A DNA stretch of 43,732 bases from an uncultured Blautia sp. (GCA_900551075.1 URVB01000030.1:1-43732), one strand, 5' to 3'; counted from the stretch's first letter, positions 15,848 through 24,067 are shown. Notes: generated from the sequence alone by a model not told the origin. Translations and numbers: made by a program.

Positions 15848-17094
15848 GCTTTTTGTCCCTGCATAAAACGCTCGATCTCTTCTACGGTCTTCGGAATTCC
15901 CGCAGTCAGAACCTCGCAGCCCTCCTCTGTAATCAGTATGGTATCCTCAATCCGGATACCGATACCCAATTCTTCAAAATAAAGCCCAGGCTCCAACGTA
16001 AACATCATATCCGGCCTAAGAGGTGCCTGGTCGTTTCCCACATCGTGGGTATAAAGACCAATATAGTGACCGGAACTGTGGAAATAATATTTCATAATTT
16101 CCTCCGGCTTCTCGATCATTCCAAGCTTCATTAACTCCTTCGCCATTACAGCCTTGCTGATTTCCTGGAGCTCGTTTTTGGGCTGCCCCGGCCTGGTTCT
16201 TGCAATCGCTGCGTCCAATCCCTTCAGTACGACATTGTAAAGCTGCTTCTGCTGTTCTGTAAACCTTCCCCCGACCGGGAACGTGCGGCTCACATCCGAA
16301 GCATACATCCCCCACTCAGCACCCAGGTCAAAGAGAATCATATCTCCCTCCCGCATCACCCTGTCATTTGCCACATAATGGAGAACACAGGCATTTTTGC
16401 CGGATGCTGCAATTGTCGGAAAGGCATGTCTCGCATGTCTGGATTTCAGCGTATAGTCAAAATGCGCCTCTATTTCATATTCATGTATACCCGGCTTCAG
16501 ATGAGAAAGCATATTCCGCACCCCTGCCTCCGTAATCTCACAGGCCTTTCTATGCAATGCTATTTCTTCCTTCGTCTTCACCTGCCGCATAAGTGCCAAA
16601 TCCTGAAACGTATTGTGCGTCTGCAGATACGGATAGCAATCCAATACCTTTTTTGCAAAACGCTGGGCCGGATTCTGCGTAAATCCCTCTTCCCAGTTTG
16701 CAATGTCCAAATACAGATGCTGTATGGAATTCCTCCTTCCGAAAAAAGGCAGCTTCTCCTCAAACCGTTCCAGATACTCTACCTGTTCTATTCCAGTTTC
16801 CTCCCTGACCGTTTCCTTATCATAAGAAATTCCCTGCCAGCGGGCCTTCATTTCATCCGGATGATCGATAAACAAGATTTCCCTGTAAACTCCCTGCGTC
16901 TTTGATGTCATAAAAACAGCCTTCGGCTGATCAAATCCCGTAAGATAATAGAAATTTGCATAAGGAGTAAAGGGAAACATCTGATCTCCCCGGTCCTCCT
17001 TCTCCTGTCCGGAAAAAACAAATCCTACGGAATTGTCTTCTAAAAGTTCCCTGTATAACTTACGCCTGGAAGCGTGAAATTCTTTACTGACCAT
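15844..17094 (-). CDS. pepP: Xaa-Pro aminopeptidase (aminopeptidase P, M24B)
   Basis: This 416-residue cytosolic metallopeptidase removes N-terminal residues that precede proline. An N-terminal AMP_N domain (residues 1-about 135; FTPYANFYYLTGFDQP) is followed by the pita-bread catalytic domain. The five dinuclear metal ligands are all visible: Asp256, Asp267, His343 (HSSGHYIG), Glu368 (TLEPG) and Glu383 (RIEDT). It is the first gene of a two-gene unit with the GDPD-like protein. Confidence 0.95.
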   Translation of the reverse strand: MVSKEFHASRRKLYRELLEDNSVGFVFSGQEKEDRGDQMFPFTPYANFYYLTGFDQPKAVFMTSKTQGVYREILFIDHPDEMKARWQGISYDKETVREETGIEQVEYLERFEEKLPFFGRRNSIQHLYLDIANWEEGFTQNPAQRFAKKVLDCYPYLQTHNTFQDLALMRQVKTKEEIALHRKACEITEAGVRNMLSHLKPGIHEYEIEAHFDYTLKSRHARHAFPTIAASGKNACVLHYVANDRVMREGDMILFDLGAEWGMYASDVSRTFPVGGRFTEQQKQLYNVVLKGLDAAIARTRPGQPKNELQEISKAVMAKELMKLGMIEKPEEIMKYYFHSSGHYIGLYTHDVGNDQAPLRPDMMFTLEPGLYFEELGIGIRIEDTILITEEGCEVLTAGIPKTVEEIERFMQGQKA

Positions 17095-17176
17095 GCTATA
17101 TCCCTTCCTGAATCATATTCTAAAACTATTCATTAAGATTTTACGCTAATTTCCGCAATTTATCAACCATAGTAAT

Positions 17177-17240
17177 AAAAAAGAATGAGGCTGTCGCACT
17201 AAATGATGGAATAAATCATTAGTGCGGCAGCACCTTTTTT
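17177..17240. terminator. Bidirectional terminator-like hairpin after the response regulator
   Basis: A long stem (17190-17207 with 17215-17231, one bulge and one mismatch) has T runs on both sides: six Ts on the minus strand past the stem and TTTTTT at 17235-17240 on the plus strand. The sequence GAGGCTGTCGCACTAA resembles insertion-sequence end repeats, so an element relic is possible. Confidence 0.65.
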
Positions 17241-17249
17241 GAACAGAGT

Positions 17250-17280
17250 AAGAGCCAGGTCTATGAAAGGCCTGGCTCTT
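17250..17280 (-). terminator. Second hairpin after the response regulator
   Basis: A perfect 10-bp stem (AAGAGCCAGG / CCTGGCTCTT) with an 11-nt loop lies between the regulator stop and the previous hairpin. It ends in TT then ACTC on the minus strand, so it is a weak terminator on its own. Confidence 0.5.
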
Positions 17281-17305
17281 TGATCCGGGCAGATGATCCG
17301 GTCCG

Positions 17306-18019
17306 TCATCCTCTTTTTTGGAGATAATCTTTATATTTCCTCTGTACATCCTTGGAATAAGAACGTGATATCGGAACCATCCCTTCCGTAATGGTAAAAC
17401 TGTCTGTTTTCATGCTCACAATATAATCCATATTTACAAAGAAACTCTGATGGCATCTCAGCAGGCTGCTGTTCTGCAACTGCCCTTCAAATTCATCCAG
17501 CTTCCCTCTGCAATGTGCACTGCTGCCATCCGCCATATGAAAATTCACTGTATGGAGACTGCTGGATATATACACAATCTGACTGGTCCTCAGCGTATGT
17601 AACTGCGAACGATAACGGAAATTAAGCACCCGTTCTTCCTTCTCACTCTGCCGCTCCAGCAAAGGCTTCAGTACCCTGTCCAGTTCCTTGCACTTCACGG
17701 GCTTCAAAAGATATTGAAATGCAAATACATCAAATGCCTCTCTATAATATGCATCACTCCCGCTGACAAAAATAATCGGCATGAACAATTCCCTTTTGCG
17801 AATCTCTTCAGCAACAGATATGCCGCTCATCCCCGCCATCTGAATGGCAAGAAAAATTACATGATAGGTTCTTTTATCCTTCTCTAAAACATTTAACAGT
17901 GCTTCCCCTCCATGAAAAATTGTACTTTCTGCGTCCGGCATGACCTGTTTTAAATGCTGGCCCAACAATACCGCATCCTCATGAACATCATCGCAAATTG
18001 CAACCACCATTTTCTTCAT
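17306..18019 (-). CDS. LytTR-family response regulator with an altered receiver (Asp to Ala)
   Basis: This 237-residue protein has a CheY-like receiver (residues 1-120) and a LytTR DNA-binding domain (about 130-235; LNFRYRSQLHTLRTSQIVYI, then SLLRCHQSFFVNMDYI). The acidic pair Asp10-Asp11, Ser86 and Lys106 (LLKPV) are kept. The phosphoacceptor is Ala58 in IFLAIQMAGMSG, where the family has Asp; the codon is GCC, one base from GAC. It probably works without phosphorylation. No histidine kinase is adjacent. The start may be the fourth codon (18010), which has AAGGA at better spacing. An extended -10 and a run of nine Gs lie upstream. Confidence 0.9.
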   Translation of the reverse strand: MKKMVVAICDDVHEDAVLLGQHLKQVMPDAESTIFHGGEALLNVLEKDKRTYHVIFLAIQMAGMSGISVAEEIRKRELFMPIIFVSGSDAYYREAFDVFAFQYLLKPVKCKELDRVLKPLLERQSEKEERVLNFRYRSQLHTLRTSQIVYISSSLHTVNFHMADGSSAHCRGKLDEFEGQLQNSSLLRCHQSFFVNMDYIVSMKTDSFTITEGMVPISRSYSKDVQRKYKDYLQKRG

Positions 18020-18052
18020 TCCTTACATACTCTCCCTTTGCATGATGCTACT

Positions 18053-18090
18053 ATTATATCATATTTCTGAATTCCATTTCACCCCCCCCC
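18053..18090 (-). promoter_or_regulatory. Probable promoter with adjacent G9 tract
   Basis: The minus strand has TGATATAAT (TATAAT at 18058-18053), an extended -10, about 34 bp before the regulator start. No good -35 exists. A homopolymer of nine Gs (18090-18082) ends 23 nt upstream of the -10, near the -35 region, where slippage could change promoter strength. Confidence 0.5.
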
Positions 18091-18152
18091 GCATTTTCTG
18101 GAGGTATTCTGTCTAAATATGTCGTTTCTCTTTTCTGAGAGGACTGTCATAC

Positions 18153-18185
18153 AAAAAAGAGGACCTACATTTCTGTAAATCCTCT
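18153..18185 (-). terminator. Terminator of the alpha ribosomal operon
   Basis: A hairpin of about 12 bp (18174-18185 with 18158-18169, GAAA loop) is followed by TTTTTT on the minus strand, 14 bp past the rplQ stop. Confidence 0.88.
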
Positions 18186-18198
18186 TCCTCATCATGGA

Positions 18199-18735
18199 TT
18201 ATACTAATTCGATCAATACTTCCATAGCCGCATCGCCCTTACGCGGTCCGATCTTTACGATTCTGGTATAACCGCCGTTGCGGCCAACATATTTCGGAGC
18301 AATTTCTTCGAACATTTTCTTTACCATATCTATGTCTTTGGTGTTTTTCTTTCTGCCGGCGCCCTTTGCAGGAACCTCTTTTACAGGGTAGAAAACTTTT
18401 GCCATCTGACGACGTGCATGAAGTCTGGAGGGAGCGTCCTTGGTAATCTCCTTCTGAACTTCATCGTATACGGTTTTCTTCTTTCCATCTACGACTTCTT
18501 TTACTCTCCTGCCTTCCGCATCCTTACGGGCAACCTTTGCAGTTACAGTAACTGTCTCAAAGTTGTCTTTTTCACGTACAGCCATAGCAATCATACCTTC
18601 TGCAATCTTGCGGATCTCTTTTGCTTTCGCTTCAGTAGTAACAATTTTTCCATGATACAGAAGATTTGTTACCTGGTTTCTTAACAGAGCTTTTCTCTGA
18701 TCAGCAGTTCTGCTTAATTTTCTATATTTTGCCAT
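18199..18735 (-). CDS. rplQ: 50S ribosomal protein L17
   Basis: L17 binds 23S rRNA near the exit tunnel. The product is 178 residues, starting MAKYRKLSRTADQRKALLRN. An ATG further upstream (18810) is rejected because the family start at 18735 has a GGAGGAAAAT site just before it. Most bacterial L17 proteins are near 120 residues. Here a basic insertion (about residues 65-125; ARKDAEGRRVKEVVDGKKK onward) lies between the N-terminal domain and the closing RNGGYTRIVKIGPRKGDAA motif, an extended form known in Lachnospiraceae. It is the last gene of the alpha operon. Confidence 0.96.
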   Translation of the reverse strand: MAKYRKLSRTADQRKALLRNQVTNLLYHGKIVTTEAKAKEIRKIAEGMIAMAVREKDNFETVTVTAKVARKDAEGRRVKEVVDGKKKTVYDEVQKEITKDAPSRLHARRQMAKVFYPVKEVPAKGAGRKKNTKDIDMVKKMFEEIAPKYVGRNGGYTRIVKIGPRKGDAAMEVLIELV

Positions 18736-18826
18736 TTTATTTTCCTCCATCTGTGGGACAACAGGGCACGCTTGTTCGGTCTTACTGTCCTGCTGCTTTG
18801 GCATCCCCACTCATAATCTGTAGTTA

Positions 18827-18845
18827 TCCGACATTCTCTGTCGGA
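18827..18845. repeat. Hairpin in the rpoA-rplQ spacer
   Basis: A perfect 7-bp stem (TCCGACA / TGTCGGA) with a 5-nt loop lies in the 138-bp rpoA-rplQ spacer, 28 bp past the rpoA stop. There is no T run, so RNA processing or stability is more likely than termination. Confidence 0.6.
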
Positions 18846-18873
18846 TTGTAACGAATCGCCTCCGGCGCTGCTC

Positions 18874-19833
18874 TTACTCTTCTGAAGGCTGTAACTGCAG
18901 GCCCAGCTCTTTCAGCTTGGCAAGAACCTCTTCCAATGACTTGCGGCCCAGGTTACGAACCTTCATCATATCATCAGAAGTCTTATTACACAATTCTTCC
19001 ACCGTATTAATGCCGGCTCTCTTCAAGCAGTTGTAGGAACGAACAGACAACTCAAGCTCGTCAATGCTCATCTCCAGAACTTTTTCTTTTTCATTGTCTT
19101 CCTTCTCAATCATAACCTCTGCGGTTTTTGCATTTTCGGAAAGATCAATGAAAAGGCTCAAATGCTCGCTTAATACTTTTGCTGCAAGACTGACTGCCTC
19201 ATCCGGATCCAATGTTCCATTGGTATAAACATCCAGTGTCAGCTTATCAAAATCAGTCACCTGACCAACACGTGTATTTTCTACAATCATGTTGACTCTG
19301 TCTACCGGAGTATAAATTGCATCCACTGCAATCACACCAATCGGCATGTCCTCGGATTTACCTTTGTCAGCACTCACATAACCGCGGCCTTTGGTAATCG
19401 TCAGCTCCATAGCAAGCCTGCAGTCCTTGCCGCCGTTCAAAGTAGCAATTACCTGCTCCGGATTCATGATTTCAATATCCTGGTCTGCCTGGATATCAGC
19501 GGCCGTCACAACACCCTTGCCTTCACATTCAATATATGCTGTTTTGGGCTCATTGTCGCTGCTGTTATTCTTGATTGCAAGACTTTTCAGATTCATGATG
19601 ATCTCTGTTACGTCTTCCTTCACTCCCGGAATGGAACTGAATTCATGAAGTACACCATCAATCTTCACCTGACTAACTGCTGCTCCCGGCAGGGAGGACA
19701 ACATAATTCTTCTCAAAGAATTGCCAAGTGTGGTACCATAGCCTCTTTCCAGAGGTTCTACTACGAATCTTCCAAATTTTTTATCTTCGGATATCTCGGT
19801 AATTTCGATTTTTGGTTTATTAAAATCAAACAC
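18874..19833 (-). CDS. rpoA: RNA polymerase alpha subunit
   Basis: This 319-residue subunit scaffolds RNA polymerase assembly. The N-terminal dimerisation domain (residues about 1-230; RRIMLSSLPGAAV, GVKEDVTEIIMNLK) is joined by an acidic linker to the C-terminal domain, which contacts promoter UP elements and activators (SVRSYNCLKRAGINTVEEL; NLGRKSLEEVLAKL). The start is GTG at 19833, with GGAGGG 10 nt upstream. It lies between rpsD and rplQ as in other alpha operons. Confidence 0.98.
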   Translation of the reverse strand: MFDFNKPKIEITEISEDKKFGRFVVEPLERGYGTTLGNSLRRIMLSSLPGAAVSQVKIDGVLHEFSSIPGVKEDVTEIIMNLKSLAIKNNSSDNEPKTAYIECEGKGVVTAADIQADQDIEIMNPEQVIATLNGGKDCRLAMELTITKGRGYVSADKGKSEDMPIGVIAVDAIYTPVDRVNMIVENTRVGQVTDFDKLTLDVYTNGTLDPDEAVSLAAKVLSEHLSLFIDLSENAKTAEVMIEKEDNEKEKVLEMSIDELELSVRSYNCLKRAGINTVEELCNKTSDDMMKVRNLGRKSLEEVLAKLKELGLQLQPSEE

Positions 19834-19880
19834 TATACGGTTTCCCTCCTTCTGGGTTCATCAACGTTTGAGGGTATATA

Positions 19881-19936
19881 TCCGAAATATACAGATGTTT
19901 ACGAAGCTACATGCCGCGCCCACCTGTATTTCGGTA
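19881..19936. repeat. Hairpin in the rpsD-rpoA spacer
   Basis: Arms CCGAAATATACAG (19882-19894) and CTGTATTTCGG (19924-19934) pair over 11 bp with a 2-nt bulge and a 29-nt loop. It is in the 137-bp spacer just upstream of rpoA, with no T run. Confidence 0.6.
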
Positions 19937-19970
19937 TCGCATAAACGGCTTTATACCGCACGGTTATGCT

Positions 19971-20564
19971 TTATTTAGAATACAACTCGACGATTAACAT
20001 CTCGTTTACAGGAACGTCAATTACTTCTCTGCTCGGGAGTTCTTTTACAGTTCCGCTCAAAGCTTCCTGATTTACATCAAGCCATTCCGGAACAAGTCTT
20101 CCTCCGGTTACTTCCAGGATGCCTTTGTATCTGTCAGAACCTTTACATTTTTCTTTAATCTCAACAGTATCGCCGGCCTTTACCAGATAAGACGGAATGT
20201 TTACGCACTTTCCATTTACCAGTACATGCTTGTGGTCAACAATCTGACGGGCTTCTTTTCTTGTTCTTGCAAAGCCCATACGGAAAATTACGTTGTCAAG
20301 TCTGCTTTCCAGCATGATCATCAGGTTTTCACCAGTCTGGCCAGGCATTCTGTCAGCTTTTTTGTAGTAGTTACGGAAAGGTTTTTCCAGTACTCCGTAG
20401 ATAAATTTTGCTTTCTGTTTTTCTCTTAACTGTAAACCGTACTCAGATACTTTTCTGTTTGCACGTTTTAACTGTCTAGTGGATTTTTTATCAATTCCTA
20501 AATAAATTGGATCCAGGCCAAGGGATCTGCATCTTTTCAGAACAGGCACTCTATTTATTGCCAT
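19971..20564 (-). CDS. rpsD: 30S ribosomal protein S4
   Basis: This 197-residue primary 16S rRNA binder starts 30S assembly and has an S4 RNA-binding domain (residues about 90-150; MLESRLDNVIFRMGFARTRK). It lacks the four-cysteine zinc site and so is the zinc-free form. In Firmicutes S4 autoregulates its own message; here it is inside the alpha operon, between rpsK and rpoA. Confidence 0.98.
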   Translation of the reverse strand: MAINRVPVLKRCRSLGLDPIYLGIDKKSTRQLKRANRKVSEYGLQLREKQKAKFIYGVLEKPFRNYYKKADRMPGQTGENLMIMLESRLDNVIFRMGFARTRKEARQIVDHKHVLVNGKCVNIPSYLVKAGDTVEIKEKCKGSDRYKGILEVTGGRLVPEWLDVNQEALSGTVKELPSREVIDVPVNEMLIVELYSK

Positions 20565-20582
20565 CTCATGCTACCTCCTAAA

Positions 20583-20978
20583 TTAGACTCTTCTGCGTTT
20601 TGGTGGACGACAACCGTTATGCGGAACCGGTGTTACGTCACGGATACTGGTTACTTCAAGACCGCATGCCTGAAGGGCACGGATTGCAGCCTCACGTCCG
20701 GAGCCTGGTCCTTTTACCATAACGTCAACAGTTTTTAATCCATGTACTAAAGCAGCCTTTGTTGCAGTTTCCGCTGCCATCTGCGCTGCATAAGGAGTAG
20801 ATTTCCTTGAACCTCTAAAGCCCAGACCACCGGCACTTGCCCAGGAAAGAGCATTTCCTTCGTTATCAGTCAGAGTAACAATTGTATTGTTAAAGGAGGA
20901 CTGAATGTGTGCCTGTCCGCGTTCAACGTTTTTCTTGACACGACGTTTTGTCGTCACTTTTTTAGTTGTTTTTGCCAT
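20583..20978 (-). CDS. rpsK: 30S ribosomal protein S11
   Basis: This 131-residue platform protein of the 30S subunit has a typical core (GNALSWASAGGLGFRGSRKS; GPGSGREAAIRALQA) and the C-terminal DVTPVPHNGCRPPKRRRV. It starts ATG GCA and is 18 bp upstream of rpsD. Confidence 0.98.
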   Translation of the reverse strand: MAKTTKKVTTKRRVKKNVERGQAHIQSSFNNTIVTLTDNEGNALSWASAGGLGFRGSRKSTPYAAQMAAETATKAALVHGLKTVDVMVKGPGSGREAAIRALQACGLEVTSIRDVTPVPHNGCRPPKRRRV

Positions 20979-21058
20979 TTTAAAACTAACCTACACTTTC
21001 CTCTTTATATATTGGTTATAATTTCGTTACTTTATCCTATTTGAAATCATCAGGTTAC

Positions 21059-21427
21059 TTATTTCTTCTTATTTGCTACGGTTCTCTTCGGACCCTTACG
21101 TGTTCTTGCATTGGTCTTTGTCTTCTGACCACGAACAGGAAGTCCTTTACGATGACGGATACCTCTGTAGCATCCAATTTCCTGCAGTCTCTTAATGTTC
21201 AGAGCGATTTCACGGCGAAGGTCACCTTCTACCATCATTGTTTCATCAATTACAGCGCTGATTCTCTTAACCTCATCATCTGTCAGATCTCTGACACGTG
21301 TGTCAGGATTTACATTTGCCTGAGCAAGAATCTTATTTGCGCTTGGTCTGCCAATTCCATAGATATAGGTAAGACCGATTTCAATACGTTTTTCTCTTGG
21401 TAAATCTACACCAGCTATACGAGCCAT
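21059..21427 (-). CDS. rpsM: 30S ribosomal protein S13
   Basis: This 122-residue head protein of the 30S subunit contacts 5S/L5 and the P-site tRNA. It begins MARIAGVDLPREKRIEIGLT and ends in the basic RTRKGPKRTVANKKK tail. It follows a 312-bp spacer downstream of rpmJ that can fold into a closed multi-branched structure. Confidence 0.98.
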   Translation of the reverse strand: MARIAGVDLPREKRIEIGLTYIYGIGRPSANKILAQANVNPDTRVRDLTDDEVKRISAVIDETMMVEGDLRREIALNIKRLQEIGCYRGIRHRKGLPVRGQKTKTNARTRKGPKRTVANKKK

Positions 21428-21554
21428 GTACTGTTTCCTCCATTTTCTTTTTGAAAGTTCAACGCTTGTACATCACTTGCACATAAGCGCAAGGTGAAAT
21501 GGGATGCATCTACGCTGCCTTCAGTTTTCAGTTCCTAATTGAGGTGCCTCGGTA

Positions 21555-21701
21555 AAACACCCAGCCGCTTTTGGCGAAAAACGGCCTTTCCGAAATAATT
21601 GCGGCCTTTCGGCCGGCGTTGCCTCTCGGTATTAGGCAATACATGCTTAATTTTTTGTAAAAATTATAAAAAACAGTCTAAAACAACCCTGCCGGGTGTT
21701 T
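21555..21701 (-). promoter_or_regulatory. Structured spacer between rpmJ and rpsM
   Basis: The 312-bp gene-free spacer (21428-21739) can close with a perfect long-range stem (AAACACCC 21555-21562 with GGGTGTTT 21694-21701). Inside it are smaller hairpins: TTGCCT/AGGCAA (21619-21639) and CGGCC-TTTC-GGCCG (21602-21615, giving a GAAA loop on the minus-strand RNA). It lies where alpha operon leaders are bound by S4 in enterobacteria, so a translational control role is plausible but inferred. I see no gene in it. Confidence 0.5.
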
Positions 21702-21739
21702 CATACTGCAGCCGCACGTTTCCACAAACAATCCGGTAG

Positions 21740-21853
21740 TTATCCCTGACGCTGTTTGTGTTTTGGATTTTCACAGATTACTCTGATAGATCCTTTTCTT
21801 TTGATGATCTTGCATTTTTCGCAGATCGGCTTTACAGATGATCTTACTTTCAC
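21740..21853 (-). CDS. rpmJ: 50S ribosomal protein L36
   Basis: This 37-residue zinc-ribbon protein is located by reading the minus strand from the GTG at 21853 to the TAA at 21740. It starts MKVRSSVKPICEKCKI. The zinc ligands Cys11, Cys14, Cys27 and His32 are all present. GGAGG lies 7 nt before the GTG. It is the first gene of the alpha operon here, behind its own promoter and separated from infA by about 8.5 kb. Confidence 0.97.
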   Translation of the reverse strand: MKVRSSVKPICEKCKIIKRKGSIRVICENPKHKQRQG

Positions 21854-21935
21854 TGGAAATCCTCCTTCCGTAATTAAAACATGAAATCTGCAGTTCTGGA
21901 CGCACTTATATCAGGAATAAGCGCGTTCGCATTAT

Positions 21936-21964
21936 AGTTTAGCACCCCGTTTTAAGAAATGCAA
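21936..21964 (-). promoter_or_regulatory. Promoter of the alpha operon (rpmJ onward)
   Basis: On the minus strand TTGCAT (21964-21959) and TAAACT (21941-21936), with a TGC extension, are 17 nt apart. The start should fall near 21928, giving a leader of about 75 nt before rpmJ. An overlapping TATAAT one helical step downstream is an alternative -10. Confidence 0.75.
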
Positions 21965-21997
21965 GTATTTTTTAGAAAAATAATGAAATAAATAACA

Positions 21998-22021
21998 GAG
22001 GAGCCATAGTTTCGGCCCCTC
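21998..22021 (-). terminator. Terminator after hflC
   Basis: An 8-bp stem with one G-U pair (GAGGGGCC / GGCTCCTC, 8-nt loop) is followed on the minus strand by TGTTATTTATTTC. It lies just upstream of the alpha operon promoter, 48 bp past hflC. Confidence 0.7.
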
Positions 22022-22068
22022 CGTACACCCATCGGGCTAAAAGCTGAAGCTGTCCGGCTCCGGTAATA

Positions 22069-22938
22069 TCAGGATTCCCCTTCAAAGATTTTGGCGATTG
22101 GAGAATCTTCGGATAAAATAACCGTTTTGTTGCCGCCCTTCATGGAATTCTTAAGCGCGTCCAGGCTGCGGACAAACGAATAAAATTCACTGCGTTCCTC
22201 CTGCTCATATGCCTGGGAGAGAATCTTCATATATTCCTGTTCGCCTTCAGCCTTCAGAATTTCTGCCTGCTTCTCGGCTTCGGAAATCTGAATGACAATT
22301 TCCTTATCCGTCGTATTGCGGATGACCTTCGCTTCAGAGCTTCCCTCTGCCGTATAGGTTGCCGCTATATTGTCCCGTTCCGAGATCATACGCTCATAAA
22401 CAGCTTCTTTGTTATCATCAGGCAGATCGAGCTGTTTTGTTTCAAACAAAAGAATGGAAATACCGTATTGCTTCATATTGTTATTCACTGCAGACATCAC
22501 CATTTGGGAAAGCTCTCCATCCCGGCTTGTAATCACTTCGTCCTGAGACATACTGCTGATTGCGTTCTTGGTGGCATTGTAGATTGCCGTATTGATTCTG
22601 CTTTCTCCGCTCTCAATAGAAGAGTTCAGAGTCTGGGCAAATTTCAACGGGTCTTCAATTTTCCACAATACATAGCTGTCACTGATCATTGTCTTTTTAT
22701 CCCGGGTTATCACATCAGACGGAGACAGATCATACAAAAGAGTCTGCTTCGGCAGAGTGGCCGCGCTTTCCAAAAACGGAACCTTCAGGCTGATGCCCGG
22801 TGCGCTGATCACACGTTTCACCTTTCCGAACTGACGGATCAGTTTGTATTCATTTTCTGCTGTCACTGTGACAGATGCCGCACCGGCTGCCAGCACAAGA
22901 ACACCTATTAATATAGTAAGAACACTTTTCTTTTTCAT
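22069..22938 (-). CDS. hflC: HflC-like SPFH/prohibitin-family membrane protein
   Basis: This 289-residue protein has one N-terminal membrane anchor (residues about 7-26), an SPFH domain (EYKLIRQFGKVKRVISAPGI; SDSYVLWKIEDPLKF) and a long C-terminal coiled coil with the AEKQAEILKAEGEQEYMKIL region. HflC forms a large ring with HflK around membrane protein domains and, in proteobacteria, modulates the FtsH protease. No ftsH is in this window. Its start overlaps the hflK stop by 4 nt (ATGA), so the two are co-translated partners. Confidence 0.9.
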   Translation of the reverse strand: MKKKSVLTILIGVLVLAAGAASVTVTAENEYKLIRQFGKVKRVISAPGISLKVPFLESAATLPKQTLLYDLSPSDVITRDKKTMISDSYVLWKIEDPLKFAQTLNSSIESGESRINTAIYNATKNAISSMSQDEVITSRDGELSQMVMSAVNNNMKQYGISILLFETKQLDLPDDNKEAVYERMISERDNIAATYTAEGSSEAKVIRNTTDKEIVIQISEAEKQAEILKAEGEQEYMKILSQAYEQEERSEFYSFVRSLDALKNSMKGGNKTVILSEDSPIAKIFEGES

Positions 22939-23981
22939 GACTGTCCCTCCTCTTCTGCTGTACTCTGAGATTCCTGCGTACCCTCAGAGCCCTGAGACGT
23001 ATCCGCAGTGTCCTCTTCCTCATTGACAAAAGACTCCAGAGGCAGTACTTTCTGAGTGCCGCTTCCGTTATCTACAATAATCTTAAGTCCGGGAAGTACA
23101 TCCTCCATGGCCTCATAGAACATCCGCTGCTTTGTGACCGTCGGATTTTTGCTGTATTCCTCATACATCGCATTGAATCTTGCGACCTCAGCCTCCGCCT
23201 GATTGATACGAACCTGCTTTTCTGCTTCCGCATCCTGAATGATCTGGTCTGCTTTTGCCTCTGCCTCCGGCAGCTTTTCGTTACGGTATTTATTCGCATT
23301 ATTCAAGGCTGTTTCTTTGCCCTGCTTCGCTGTTTCCACGGCTTTGAAGGCTCTCATAACCTCCTGTGTCGGCGGCTCGGAATCCTGAATCGTAATATTC
23401 ACAAGCTGAATCCCCACATCCTGCTTTTCCATTTTTTCCATAATCATCTCTTTGATCTTTCCCTGAATCTCGCTTTTTCCGGTGGTCAAAACATCATCCA
23501 CCTTATAGCTTGCGATCACAGTTCGAATACAGCTCTGGGAAACGCTCTTCAGTATCTCCTCCGGCTGCTGGGAAGTATAGAGATATTTCACAGGGTCGGC
23601 AATCCTGTATTCTACAAAGAAATCCACATCAATAAAGTTATAATCCGAGGTGATCATAACTCCCTCATGGGTCACCGTCTCATTGGATTCTATATCATAT
23701 CCTATCGGAAAGCCCTGGATGGTGGTATTTACCTTATACACCTTTTGAACCAGCGGAACCTTAAAATGGAGCCCTGTTTCCGGTACTGCTTTCGGTACAC
23801 CAAAGGTGGACAGCACGGCCTGCTCCTGCTCCTGAATCTGATAGGTACAGTCAAGAGCAAAGGTTCCGGCAATCACCAGACCTGCTGCAGCCAAAACAAT
23901 ACGTTTTGCATGTTTTCCGGCTTTTGGTACTTTTTTAAATGGGCGTTTTTTCATATTTTTTACATTATCATATTCTGCCAT
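22935..23981 (-). CDS. hflK: HflK-like SPFH/prohibitin-family membrane protein
   Basis: This 348-residue partner of HflC has a basic cytosolic N-terminus (about 26 residues), one membrane segment (residues about 27-44), and an SPFH domain (QEQEQAVLSTFGVPKAVPETG; DVDFFVEYRIADPVKYLY). A coiled coil rich in Ala/Glu (AKADQIIQDAEAEKQVRINQ) follows, then an acidic Ser/Glu/Gln tail (residues about 315-348). The latter differs from the Gly/Gln-rich tails of proteobacterial HflK. It is the first gene of the hflKC pair, with a promoter at 24242-24270 and a leader of about 250 nt. Confidence 0.9.
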   Translation of the reverse strand: MAEYDNVKNMKKRPFKKVPKAGKHAKRIVLAAAGLVIAGTFALDCTYQIQEQEQAVLSTFGVPKAVPETGLHFKVPLVQKVYKVNTTIQGFPIGYDIESNETVTHEGVMITSDYNFIDVDFFVEYRIADPVKYLYTSQQPEEILKSVSQSCIRTVIASYKVDDVLTTGKSEIQGKIKEMIMEKMEKQDVGIQLVNITIQDSEPPTQEVMRAFKAVETAKQGKETALNNANKYRNEKLPEAEAKADQIIQDAEAEKQVRINQAEAEVARFNAMYEEYSKNPTVTKQRMFYEAMEDVLPGLKIIVDNGSGTQKVLPLESFVNEEEDTADTSQGSEGTQESQSTAEEEGQS

Positions 23982-24067
23982 TCATTTTCCTCCTTCGTTT
24001 TGAACAACCTCATTCCCATGGATAATGAAGTATTCCTTTACCTGAAAATGTTTCCAAAGAAAAGAAA

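Noticed and set aside
17419..18003. Response regulator as part of a two-component pair in this window
   Set aside because: No histidine kinase gene lies on either side, and the receiver lacks its aspartate.
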